This document shows, piece by piece, positions 55,048 through 64,000 of a stretch of 64,000 nucleotides of DNA (position 1 is its first letter; every line of letters begins with the position of its first letter). The position numbers were made by a program, and so were the translations under genes. The notes beneath the pieces are model-generated. The model made no database searches. It saw nothing but the letters and a program-made list of their open reading frames with translations, and was not told the DNA's origin. The stretch comes from Calamus simplicifolius. Taxonomy: Eukaryota; Streptophyta; Magnoliopsida; Arecales; Arecaceae. The DNA is taken from positions 992,105 through 1,056,104 of the forward strand of contig UESW01003834.1 of the NCBI GenBank assembly GCA_900491605.1. The letters are read 5' to 3'.

Positions 55048-55893
55048 AAAACCATATGTTAAGGTGTTTGCTTGTATCCAAAGTGTAGACAATTACTTAT
55101 AGATGGCTGTGAGCAATTTTCTCTCTCTCTCTCTCTTTTTTTTTTTCTTTACATATTAGCATGAGAGAAGAATTGAAAACATATTATTCTTTAATTTTTT
55201 AATAAATAATTTTTTATGCAGTACAAAGCTAATGTTTAAAATATGAAGTCAATATTAATAGGCTTACATTTCTAAAAATTTAAATTTAATAAAAATAATT
55301 TATATTATATTTTACTAATCATATTAGTGCTTGCGAATATTATTTAACTATGTAATAAAAATATTATTCAAGAAGAAAGTTATAGCGAGGAGTTTTTTTT
55401 AAAGGATTTAATAGTAATTTTCATAATAATTACATATTTTTTTAGAGCATTTTATTTTATTATGATTATATTTTATTTTTTAAACTCAAAAATATTTCAT
55501 CTATTTTTAAGTTATGATTTTAAATCAATTAATTTTTTTAAATTATAAATAATTTAATCGAATTCATATATTCTATTTATCTTATCTTTAATTTAAAATT
55601 TAAAATTTTAGTTTTTTAATTAAATTTAATAATATAAATAAAAAAGATATAAATTTACTTTTTTTTTTTTTATTTTTTACAATCAAACCTGCGCCCATGC
55701 ATAGCGCTGAATAAGAGCTCGCCGTATTTAGATGCCCAACTCAACCGGCTTTTCGTTCCCTTGCCGCCCGACGCCTGTTAAAACCCTCGCCCTTTTCTCC
55801 TGTTATTTTATTTTGATTTCTCCTCGAACCCTCTCTCTTCGCCTTCCGAGTTCTTACTCTTCGTTCGTCGTTCTCTCTTCCCCTTCCGCTGCC
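55048..55893. other. upstream region and 5'UTR of RuvB-like 2
   Basis: AT-rich up to about 55680, with a (CT)n run at 55120-55136. GC content rises sharply from about 55690, where the 5'UTR probably starts. An ATG at 55732 is out of frame with the gene by one base relative to a simple extension count but opens a read-through frame joining MAELKRL after 54 codons; that extension is not conserved in the family, so it is treated as 5'UTR. Confidence 0.5.
55120..55136. repeat. (CT)n microsatellite
   Basis: CT dinucleotide run followed by T-rich sequence, upstream of the RuvB-like 2 exon. Confidence 0.85.
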
Positions 55894-56672
55894 ATGGCGG
55901 AGCTGAAGCGGCTCTCGGAGAGCCGGGACCTCACCCGGATCGAGCGCATCGGTGCGCACTCCCACATCCGCGGCCTGGGCCTCGACTCCGCCCTAGAGGC
56001 CCGCGCCGTCTCCGAGGGCATGGTCGGCCAGCAGTCCGCCCGCAAGGCCGCCGGTCTCATCCTCCAGCTGATCCTCGAAGGCAAGATCGCTGGCCGCTCC
56101 ATCCTCCTCGCCGGACAGCCCGGCACCGGCAAGACCGCCATCGCCATGGGCCTTGCCAAGTCCCTCGGTCAGGAGACCCCCTTCGCCACCATCTCCGCCT
56201 CCGAGCTCTTCTCCCTCGAGATGTCCAAGACCGAGGCTCTTACCCAGGCCTTCCGCCGTGCCATCGGCGTCCGCATCAAGGAGGAGGCTGAGATCATCGA
56301 GGGCGAGGTCGTCGAGCTCACCATCGACCGCCCTGCCGCGGCCGGAGGCGCAAGCGGTTCAGGCCAGTCCTCGTCGGCCTCGAAGACCGGGAAGCTGACG
56401 CTCAAGACCACCGACATGGAGACGGTGTACGATTTGGGCACGAAGATGATCGAGGCACTGACGAAGGAGAAGGTGCAGAGCGGGGATGTGATCGCATTGG
56501 ATAAGACGTCCGGCAAGGTCACGAAGCTGGGGCGGTCCATTGGACGGTCCAGGGACTACGATGCCATCGGACCCCATACGAAGTTAGTGAGGTGTCCTGA
56601 GGGGGAGCTGCAGAAGAGGAAGGAGGTCGTGCATTGCGTCACTCTTCATGAGATCGATGTCATCAACAGCAG
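55894..56672 (+). CDS. RUVBL2: RuvB-like 2 (Reptin/RUVBL2), first coding exon
   Basis: ATG 55894 (context GCCATGGCG) opens MAELKRLSESRDLTRIERIG, then AHSHIRGLGLDSALEARAVS. The Walker A motif GQPGTGKT is at residues 74-81. FSLEMSKTEALTQAFRRAIG, the domain II insertion (EEAEIIEGEVVELTIDRPA, a Gly/Ser-rich loop, TTDMETVYDLGTKMIEAL) and CPEGELQKRKEVVHCVTLHE follow. RUVBL2-type signatures distinguish it from RuvB-like 1. RuvB-like 2 is an AAA+ ATPase that works with RuvB-like 1 in INO80/SWR1 chromatin remodelling and in R2TP. The exon ends after ...DVINSR at AG|GTTTGG (56672), phase 2, giving about 260 of roughly 470 residues. Walker B, sensors and arginine finger are not in the window. GC-rich third positions fit a monocot gene. 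Confidence 0.93.
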
Positions 56673-57127
56673 GTTTGGTGTTCTCTCTTCCACCCAAAAT
56701 TTCATGTTTCTTAAACAAATGTACTGTGTTGAGATGGTGTGACATTGTTGGAGATTTCATGAAGTCATTGTTGCATTTGTTAGTTTTAGGACTCGAAAGA
56801 CCTAATTTTTGGTTCGTTAAACTTGTATTGCGCATTATAGGTTTCTGGCACTTTAGTGCCACTCATTTTGAGAATTCTAGGGTTTTATGGTTGAGCCTCT
56901 GTGTTGATTAAACTAAAGTACATGAAGTTAGGCTGACTGAGGGATGAGTACCAATTGAGAAAAAATGCACTATAATTATAGGAAACGCAAACACAAATAG
57001 GGAAAAATAATATATGTATGAATAGGAGCAGAGTGAGGGTTTGATGAAGCTGATTAGACATAATAGAGTTAAAGAATTTTGTTTTCTAATAAATCTACCA
57101 TTTGGTACCATCAATTTTGAGGAAGTA
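56673..57127 (+). other. start of RuvB-like 2 intron 1
   Basis: Begins GTTTGGTG at the exon end; the sequence turns AT-rich at once and has no reading frame matching the family. No TE recognised in this part. Confidence 0.6.
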
Positions 57128-57555
57128 TGAGGACCTATGTTGGCATGTGTTCAGTTCTACATTAGTTGTGCACTAGAAAGATCTTCGGTACTTATGCAGG
57201 ATTAAAGAATGTAAATAATATTTTCTAATTAGCATTTTTGGGCAAAGTTTTGGGTTGTTACAAATGGTATTAATATGGATCCAACCTATTGTTTATGTAA
57301 ACTTGGAGAAATCGAAACATAGGCCTATTTGAGGCTGACTATAGGTTGATCATGTCGTTTGTGGTTGGATTTTGATCCTTAACTCAACGAGGATGATAGT
57401 GCTTAAATAGGAGTGTATGAGGATATGTGTGGATGTGTATTTAGTTCCATATTTGATTATGCACCAAGTAGATCTTAAATGCATAAATATAGGGCTGATG
57501 AATGTAAAATGATACCTTTTAGCTAGTCTTTTTTATGAGATCCTACATTGTTACA
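57128..57555 (+). mobile_element. TRIM unit: LTR 1 and LTR 2
   Basis: Two ~135-bp LTR-like copies (57128-57262 and 57418-57555), each starting TGAGGA and ending TTGTTACA or ATTGTTACA, with about 155 bp between. Right after LTR 2, TGGTATCGGAGC (57558-57569) matches the initiator-Met-tRNA primer-binding site of plant TRIM and copia elements except for one base. No coding capacity. Terminal-repeat retrotransposon in miniature. Confidence 0.7.
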
Positions 57556-57557
57556 AA

Positions 57558-57569
57558 TGGTATCGGAGC
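57558..57569 (+). other. TRIM primer-binding site
   Basis: TGGTATCGGAGC, two bases after the LTR end TTACA. Complementary to the 3' end of initiator Met-tRNA with one change (usual form TGGTATCAGAGC). Confidence 0.7.
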
Positions 57570-59666
57570 TTAGATTTAAGATTTTTAGGATTTAACACAG
57601 GTTGAGTGCAAGAGAATTGGCAATGTGGATAAGTTTTATGTTATATTAATAGGTTAATTACACTGTGCTTATTTATTCATTAGTTATATAAGTAAATTTG
57701 GAAGTCTAAATTTATTGTTGCGTGCATACTATGATAGCACTTCTACTTCTGCCATTGATTGTTCTGTTGCAAAATTAAGGGTCATGGATAAGAAGCTTAA
57801 GGTGTGGGTCAGAAAGAGTTCCATAGCATCATAAAAGTCAAACTAGAACTTATGTATAAAATTTGAAGAATGGATGAATTGGAAGAGGGAGATATATTGT
57901 CGAGGAAGAGAAAATGGGAAGAAATAAGTTGAAAAACTTGCTTGATGATATTTTGAATGAGGAAGAAATTATTGGCGTTAAAAACTGGGACAGTTTTGGC
58001 TCAAGGAAGGAGATAGAGATACAATTTATTTTCATGAGATGGAAAAATGCCATAAATTTTTAATTTTATCAGTCAATTGGAGGATATGGCCAAATCACTG
58101 ATAAGAATGGAATTTAGATTTATGGGTGATTGTTTAGTATGTAAATTTAAAGTGACAATTTAGATTTATGGTTGTATCAAGGTTCAATGTTGAAGTCACT
58201 AGCTGAATCTAATATTGAGTGAAGAAATTTGTTATGAGAGATTTATATGAGTGTATCAGATAAAGGGAAAGGCTTGAGGAGGGTTTTCAAGAAATGCTAG
58301 GAATGATGGTGAAGGGAATACTAGGGGATATAATTGAGTTATGCTACTTGGAGGTGAATCGACTTGGGGGGCTTTCTATCTCATTCAGTTAATGTTCCTC
58401 AAAGACAAGTTGATTTGGAATCTGTCTAATTGAATCATCAAGGGAGCTTGAATTAACTTAGTTCAAGTTGATTTTGGAGGTATTAGGTTCCAAGATGGGG
58501 TTGGAGCTCATGTAATGGTTTCGAAAGTGGAGATTGGCTTGTGGGTTGATCTTGATGGGGTGTGCTACTTAAAACTTCTGCTATAGTTTTATTGCAAAAT
58601 TTTGAAATTTCTAGGCCTCCTCAATTGCTATTGCAGAGTAATATTTTGGTTGGAAATCATTAATTTTGTTTTTGCAGGGTGTTATGATGGATGATGAGTT
58701 GGTTTCTTTAGAGAAAAGACTTTTATGGATGAAGGAAAGGAGAAGTTGTTGATTCTTGAGCTAATGGAGATGTGGTAGTGCAATTTTCACTTATCTATCT
58801 GAAGAAAGGAATTTGAGGTTATCCAAGGATAATGGTCTAGTAGTTAAACCATGAAGAAGGCTAAACGAACAAAGAAGGTTTTAGGTCTTGAAGATCAACC
58901 TATGCTTAAGAGTTCTTATGCTTTTTTAAAGAAAGCCTTTTATGGTAGATTAAAACAAAGGGCAATGGATGACTTTTGAAAGAAAAGTGTGTATTCTTTT
59001 TTGAGAATTAGGATGTTGGTGTTATTTGGAAGAGATGGAGGGCATTTGGTACTAATTGTCGATAGAAAGGAGCAAGTCTTAAGGTGCAGCATTATTCATT
59101 ATGTTAAGATTTTGCAGAGCCATTACACTGAGAGGGAGACTACTTGGGGACTCAAGGATGAGGTAAGGTCTAAGTACCCTTAGCTTTTCGAAGACCTAAT
59201 TATGCTAATTTTTAGAATGAAATCCTTTTAAGAGAGGATGATGTGAGACTCGACCCAATTATTGGCTGGCCTTGGTTAGCTTGAAGAGCTCAGGTGAGCC
59301 TAGGGCTCAATAGATGCTAGCCACCTTGTTTCTTATCTGCTTCCTCTCCTAGTTCACCATTGCCAACCTTGATTCTCTCTCTTTGACTTTCCCTATTTTG
59401 GTCTCAATTCCATCAGACGGTCATCCATCATATACCATCGTATTGCTCTCAATTCTCCTTGGTTCTTGACCTATGCCTACCGTCATGGCCATCATAGACA
59501 TGTGTCCTAGTGTTGGAATGACATTGAGCATCTCTCCTGATCCATCCTTATTTTCTTTAACCCTTGATCTTCTTCATTCTACTATCCGTCTTGTGAAAAC
59601 TAAACTCGATCCCATCGAGACTTGAAGCCTTGAACTTAGCTCTTTTTATCTCCTTGTCCTCTTTTA
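57570..59666. other. 2.1-kb segment between TRIM LTRs 2 and 3
   Basis: Non-coding by eye; the longest open stretch is about 64 codons (58989-59183) and has no recognised domain. It lacks the purine tract that precedes the other LTRs, so it may be a foreign insertion, not a TRIM interior. A direct-repeat or known-TE match was not found. Confidence 0.45.
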
Positions 59667-61012
59667 TGTGAGGATTGTGTTGGCATGTATAGTTCTATAT
59701 TGATTGTGCATTAGTAAGATTTTGGATATTTATATAAGATAAACAATCCAAGATAACGTCTTTGAGATAGCCTTTTTGGATGAGATCACAAGTTGTTATG
59801 CATGGTATCAAAATAGGGTTGACCCATGACCTATGTGAACTAGAGGATACTAGTGCATGAGTTTGTTTGGAGCCGCTATGGGCTATTTATAATGTTTGCA
59901 ATTAGATTTAATTGGATTTGGACTCCGGCAAGGATATTGAGGCTTAAAGGAGGGAGTATGTAAGGATTCATGTTGACATTTGTTTAATCCCATTTTGGTT
60001 GTGTTAGGGATATCTTGATTATTTATATAAGCTAATGAATCTAAATAATATCTTCTAACTAGCCCTTTTGGATGGGCCTAGATTGTTATAGATAATAGTA
60101 GAGCGGTAGCCTATGGCTCATGTGAACTAGAGGACTGCGATATGGGCCCATTTGAGGCCGACTATTGGCTAATTCCAACTATTAGCTGATTCTGATGTTA
60201 GGTATTGAATTTAATTTAGACCCTTAGGTTGGCAAGGATGTTGGAGTTTAAATGAGAGAGTATGCAAGGATCTATGTTAGTACCTGTACAGTCCCACATT
60301 AGCTATGTATTAAAAAGATATAGGATACTTATGTAGAATCAAAGAATTTAAATAACATCTTCCAACTAGCCTTTTTGAGCAAGATACAAGGTTATTACAA
60401 ATGGTACCAAATTGGTCTTAGCTCATGGCCTATATGGACTAAGGGACTTTGTAGCATGGGTTTATTTGGAATTGACCATGAGTTGATCATAATATTTGTG
60501 ATTAGATTTGATTGAATTTGGACTTTTAGCTTGGCAAAGATGTTAGGGCTTAAATGAGAGAATATATGAGGACTTGTGTTAGTATCTATTTAGTCCTATA
60601 TAGGTTGTACGCTAGGAAGAGTTTTGGTACTTATATAGTATTAAAGACCTATATAACATTTTTTGGTGACTCTTTGGATGAGATTTTGAATTATTACAAA
60701 TGATGTTAAAGTGGATTTGGCCTATAACCCTTGTGGACTAAGGGGTAATTGTAGCATGAGCTTAATTTGGGCTAAACACATGCTGATTATAGTATTTATA
60801 ATTAGATCTTGATGGGATTTAGACCTTTAGATTGACAAGGATGCTAGGGTTTAAACAGGGAGAGTGTATAAGGAACCATGCATGTATGTGTTTAGTATGA
60901 CATCAGTTATTTACTCAGTAGATCTTAGGTACATAATACTACATATATAGGGCCAAACAACCAAAATGATACTTTTCAGCTAGCTTTTTGGATGAAGTTT
61001 TGGATTGTTACA
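59667..61012 (+). mobile_element. tandem TRIM array: LTRs 3 to 7
   Basis: Five more LTR copies at 59667-59802, 59959-60090, 60263-60399, 60567-60698 and about 60867-61012, spaced 290-305 bp. Each ends in TTGTTATGCA, TTGTTATA, TTATTACA or TTGTTACA; after each comes a degenerate primer site (best TGGTATCAAAAT at 59803). Interiors (~165 bp) share 'atgtgaactagagga' and 'ttggcaaggatgttggag', then a purine tract (AATGAGAGAG, AAAGGAGGGAG) just before the next LTR. Interiors do not code. Confidence 0.7.
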
Positions 61013-61696
61013 TTATGCTTATTTGTAAGCTATCATGTGGATGAATATTTTGATGGTCTACACCAACTTGGCATCAAGTAAGATAATTTCATGTGACTTA
61101 TGCTTTGTACTGATTCTTTAAAATTTCCAGAAGCATTATTGGTGCATATATGGTATAGTTGATATTTGATGTAGGATATACTTGTAGAGAAGGGGATAAA
61201 TGGGATAGTTGCAAGATATTATATGAGGTTTAAGTGCTTGGTGACCTAAGAATTAATTGGGAATATTGAGGTGCTTGTGGTTGGTCTTGATGGAAATTGA
61301 TATATGATCAGAAAGTTGTAAGATATATGATCGTGTGTCATTTTGGTCATAAAGTAAGGTTTAACTTAGGTTTGACACATACATGAAGGATTGACTACTA
61401 GGCTTTAAGTATTGCATATCATGCTATATACATTCTATGGATAGACAAGCATCAGATCCACAACATTGAGAAAATATATGTTATATAAAAAATGAGAAAA
61501 TTATTCTTTCTTATATGAACTATCTTCAGTAGCTCTGTGATGTTGGGTAGATATTGTAGTCATTAAAATCTTCTTTAATTCTCATAAAAAATGTTAATTA
61601 CTAAAGCCACTTCGATATGAATTGCCGTCTTTGCTGAACATCATTGAGATTAATAATTAGCTACATGTTGACATGAAATAAGCATCATACATGAAT
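61013..61696. other. AT-rich intron-like DNA
   Basis: No gene or recognisable repeat seen between the TRIM array and the LINE. Confidence 0.5.
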
Positions 61697-62991
61697 TAAC
61701 ATCTACTTATCCATACTGAACTCATCTAAGCCTTTTCCCAACTACATGGGGTCGGCTGCATGAATCTGCTTCCTCCACTCTACTCTATTCAGGATCAAGT
61801 TGACATTCAAATTACAAATAGTTATATCTTTTTAATTATTTTTATTCATGTTAGTTTAGGCCTACCTCTACTTTTATCCTTACCATGAATTGCTAAAAGA
61901 TCACTCTTTCTAACTGGAGCATCTAAAGGTCTACGTTGTATATGTTCAAACAATCCTAATCGATTTTCTCATTTATCTTCAATTGGGGCTACTCTTATCA
62001 TTTCTCTTATATGTTTATTTCTAATTTTATCTTTTAAAGTTTTACCATATATCCATCTTAACATACACATTTCTGTTACACTTAATTTATTCATATATTA
62101 TTTTAATATTGCCCAACACTCTATTCCATATAGCATAGCTGGCTTAATAGCAGTTTTATAGAATTTTTCTTTCAATTTTAATGGGATGCGCCGATCATAC
62201 AATACTCTCGAAGCACTCCTCCACTTAATCCATCCTGCTTTAACTCTATGATTCACATCTTCACATATTTCACCTTTCTTCTGTATAATTGATCCCAAAT
62301 ACCTAAATTTTTCACTCGATATCTCTTGGCTTGCAATCTTCACTATTTTTTCATTTGTATTTCTACTCCCACTAAAATTATATTTCATGTATTCAGTTTT
62401 AATTCTACTAGTTTTAAAACCTTTAGATTCTAAAGCCTCTCTCCAAATCTCTAACTTAATATTTACTCCAGATTTAGTTTCATCGATCAACACTATATCA
62501 TCTGCAAATAGCATACACCATGGGATATCATGTTGAATATGTTTAGTTAATTCATCCATAATTAATACAAAAAGATATGAACTTAAGGTAGATCCTTGAT
62601 ATAAACCTATAGTAATTGGAAACTCACTAGTTTTTTCAATTATTGTTTTAACAATAGTTATTACTCTATCATACATATCTTTTATCAATTCTATGGACCT
62701 TTTGGTAACTCCTTTTTTCTCTAAAATCACCATATTATTTCTTTAGGTATTCTATCATATACTTTCTCTAAATCAATAAAGACCATATGAAAGTTTTTTT
62801 ATTTTCTCTATATCTTTTCATCAATTTTTTTAATAAATAAATAGCTTCCATGGTCGATCTTTTAGGCATAAATCCAAATTGATTATTTGACACCAAAGTT
62901 TCAGCTCTTATTTGATTTTCTATTATTCTCTCCCGTAATTTCATTGTATTTTTATTGTATAATTTTCCTCTATAACATCTACTTATCCATA
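61697..62991 (-). mobile_element. RTE-type LINE, 5'-truncated, with 19-bp target duplication
   Basis: A perfect 19-bp direct repeat, TAACATCTACTTATCCATA, flanks the element (61697-61715 and 62973-62991). The 1257 bp between (61716-62972) read on the minus strand as part of a LINE reverse transcriptase plus the 3' end. The 3' terminal sequence (plus 'ccaactacatggggtcggct', 61739-61758) is the conserved tail shared by plant RTE LINEs and Au-type SINEs (from memory). The long duplication and 5' truncation are typical of target-primed insertion. Confidence 0.88.
62098..62965 (-). pseudogene. LINE reverse transcriptase fragment (RTE clade)
   Basis: Open from 62733 to 62098 (211 codons): GLYQGSTLSSYLFVLIMDEL, catalytic FADDIVLIDE, ESKGFKTSRIKTEYM, FRYLGSIIQKKGE and AMLYGIECWAILK at the end. 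Upstream in the same strand, past a stop and a frameshift (62733-62965), come NQFGFMPKRSTMEAIYLL and a degenerate first catalytic block. The endonuclease domain is missing. Catalytic FADD is intact, but the copy cannot act alone. Confidence 0.9.
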
Positions 62992-63754
62992 TGATTTAAA
63001 AATGTTTTGGTTCTGTTATATTCGTCTGCGTTGATATGCAACTCTCCATCTTTCAGCTCAATTTAGTATCAAGCTGATCACTAAAGCTTATGTTGGCACT
63101 GTTCAAAAGTAAGCTCAAATTGAGCTAGAAATAATGGAAAACAAATCAAGTTTGATTTTAGAATTCAAAATCTAAATTAATTTCAAACCAAGTTTGATTG
63201 GACCCAAGCTCGACTAAACTCCGCTTGATCAATCCCCTAATCTACAATAAAGGTGAAGGCATGAAATTAAGAAGGTAGCTATTACTTCTCGAAGCTTTGA
63301 TGCGATCATAGATTTGATAGCACAATGTGGAAAACGCAAAGCAAATGTCATTGGAATGCAGCCTAAACATGCGTATAGGTGTACAGGAGATGATGATCAT
63401 CTATATTATATTGTGAAAATTGGGCACCATATGTAAATGTGTTTGTACATCTAAACCTTAGTTTTAATCTTCATAGCATGCGTAATATCTCTAAAAGAAG
63501 TCTTTAATCTTTCGTGGTGGACATGCTAGGCCAACCTGGGCACTTACATAAAGAAGAAAACAACTTTGTAGATAAACATAAATGTTCTTTTAAAAGTTTT
63601 TTTATTTTGACAAGAAAATGTTCTTTTAAGAGTTATGGAGTCTAGATTATATGGTAACTTAACATGAATTAGCATGTAATGATTTGAAAAAAGATAATAA
63701 GAGTGCTAGGTTTTTTGAGAATATAAAGGGATATAATAGTACAAGAAGAGGCAT
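62992..63754. other. AT-rich intron-like DNA
   Basis: No gene or known element recognised. Repeated 'caagtttgat' and 'agctcaa' words at 63060-63220 do not form a clear tandem repeat. Confidence 0.45.
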
Positions 63755-63830
63755 GATTAGTTGAATTGAAGCTTAGAAATGCTGAAACTAAGGATTAGTT
63801 GAATTGAAGCCTAGAAATGTGAAACTAAGA
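63755..63830. repeat. 38-bp tandem duplication
   Basis: 'gattagttgaattgaag' + 'cttagaaatgctgaaacta' at 63755 recurs at 63793 with few changes (period 38). Confidence 0.85.
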
Positions 63831-64000
63831 ACTTGCTAGTAAGTTGTTGGTTGAGTTGCCATCTTTAAACAAGAATATGTGCTACATGAAAAGTTGTCTT
63901 TTCTTTTTGGCACCGTGACTAGACTGATTCAGGAGCATTGCTTTGATTGGCTAGGTTTTTCTTATGTTAGTTTGGGCTTGCTTAGGATATTTCTCAGAAT
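63831..64000. other. end of window, unannotated
   Basis: Nothing recognised; no RuvB-like 2 exon 2 here. Confidence 0.4.

Noticed and set aside
55732..55893. 54-codon N-terminal extension of RuvB-like 2
   Set aside because: In-frame with the exon but not part of the conserved family start; pyrimidine-rich like a 5'UTR, and the ATG at 55894 has the better context and the conserved MAELK start.

Overview
This is plant nuclear DNA, most likely from a monocot. Reasons: Tat/Retand-type and Athila-type Ty3/gypsy retrotransposons, a CACTA DNA transposon end, a TRIM array, an RTE-type LINE, GT-AG introns, and a strongly GC-biased first exon of a RuvB-like gene. I cannot name the species from sequence alone. 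About 80% of the window is transposable-element DNA. Two host genes are recognisable, both partial.

Layout. 1-2082: right end of a CACTA element with palindromic subterminal repeats. 2690-3319 (minus): first three exons of a pectin acetylesterase gene. 3320-4709: AT-rich intergenic DNA. 4710-19679: element A, a complete but frameshifted Tat/Retand-like Ty3/gypsy element (5-bp target duplication GAAAC). 19680-21585: AT-rich spacer. 21586-55042: a three-level nest. Element B (minus strand, target duplication AAAAG at 21581-21585 and 55043-55047) contains element C (plus strand, about 31689-54006, same family as B), and C is split in its integrase by an Athila-like element E (36266-46090). A deletion removed gag and protease of B plus most of the 5' LTR of C. 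55048-55893: AT-rich upstream DNA. 55894-56672: first coding exon of RuvB-like 2 (Reptin). 56673-64000: downstream intron-like DNA with a tandem TRIM array (seven LTRs) and a 5'-truncated RTE LINE with a 19-bp target duplication. No later RuvB-like 2 exon was found.

The most interesting content is the shared architecture of A, B and C. Between integrase and the 3' LTR each carries a four-exon gene on the strand opposite to gag-pol, with introns at the same places and a TATA-like box about 100 bp upstream of its ATG. Each also carries tandem arrays whose monomers are small GC hairpins. Element A has a second, short antisense coiled-coil ORF with its own TATA box. Extra antisense ORFs and amplified tandem repeats are known in the Tat lineage; the conserved intron structure over three copies and the repeated hairpin theme are the parts worth a second look.

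None of the retrotransposons looks able to code for itself: all gag-pol regions carry frameshifts or stops. Many stops in B, C and E look like C-to-T changes in CAG or CAA codons, as expected for methylated, silenced elements.
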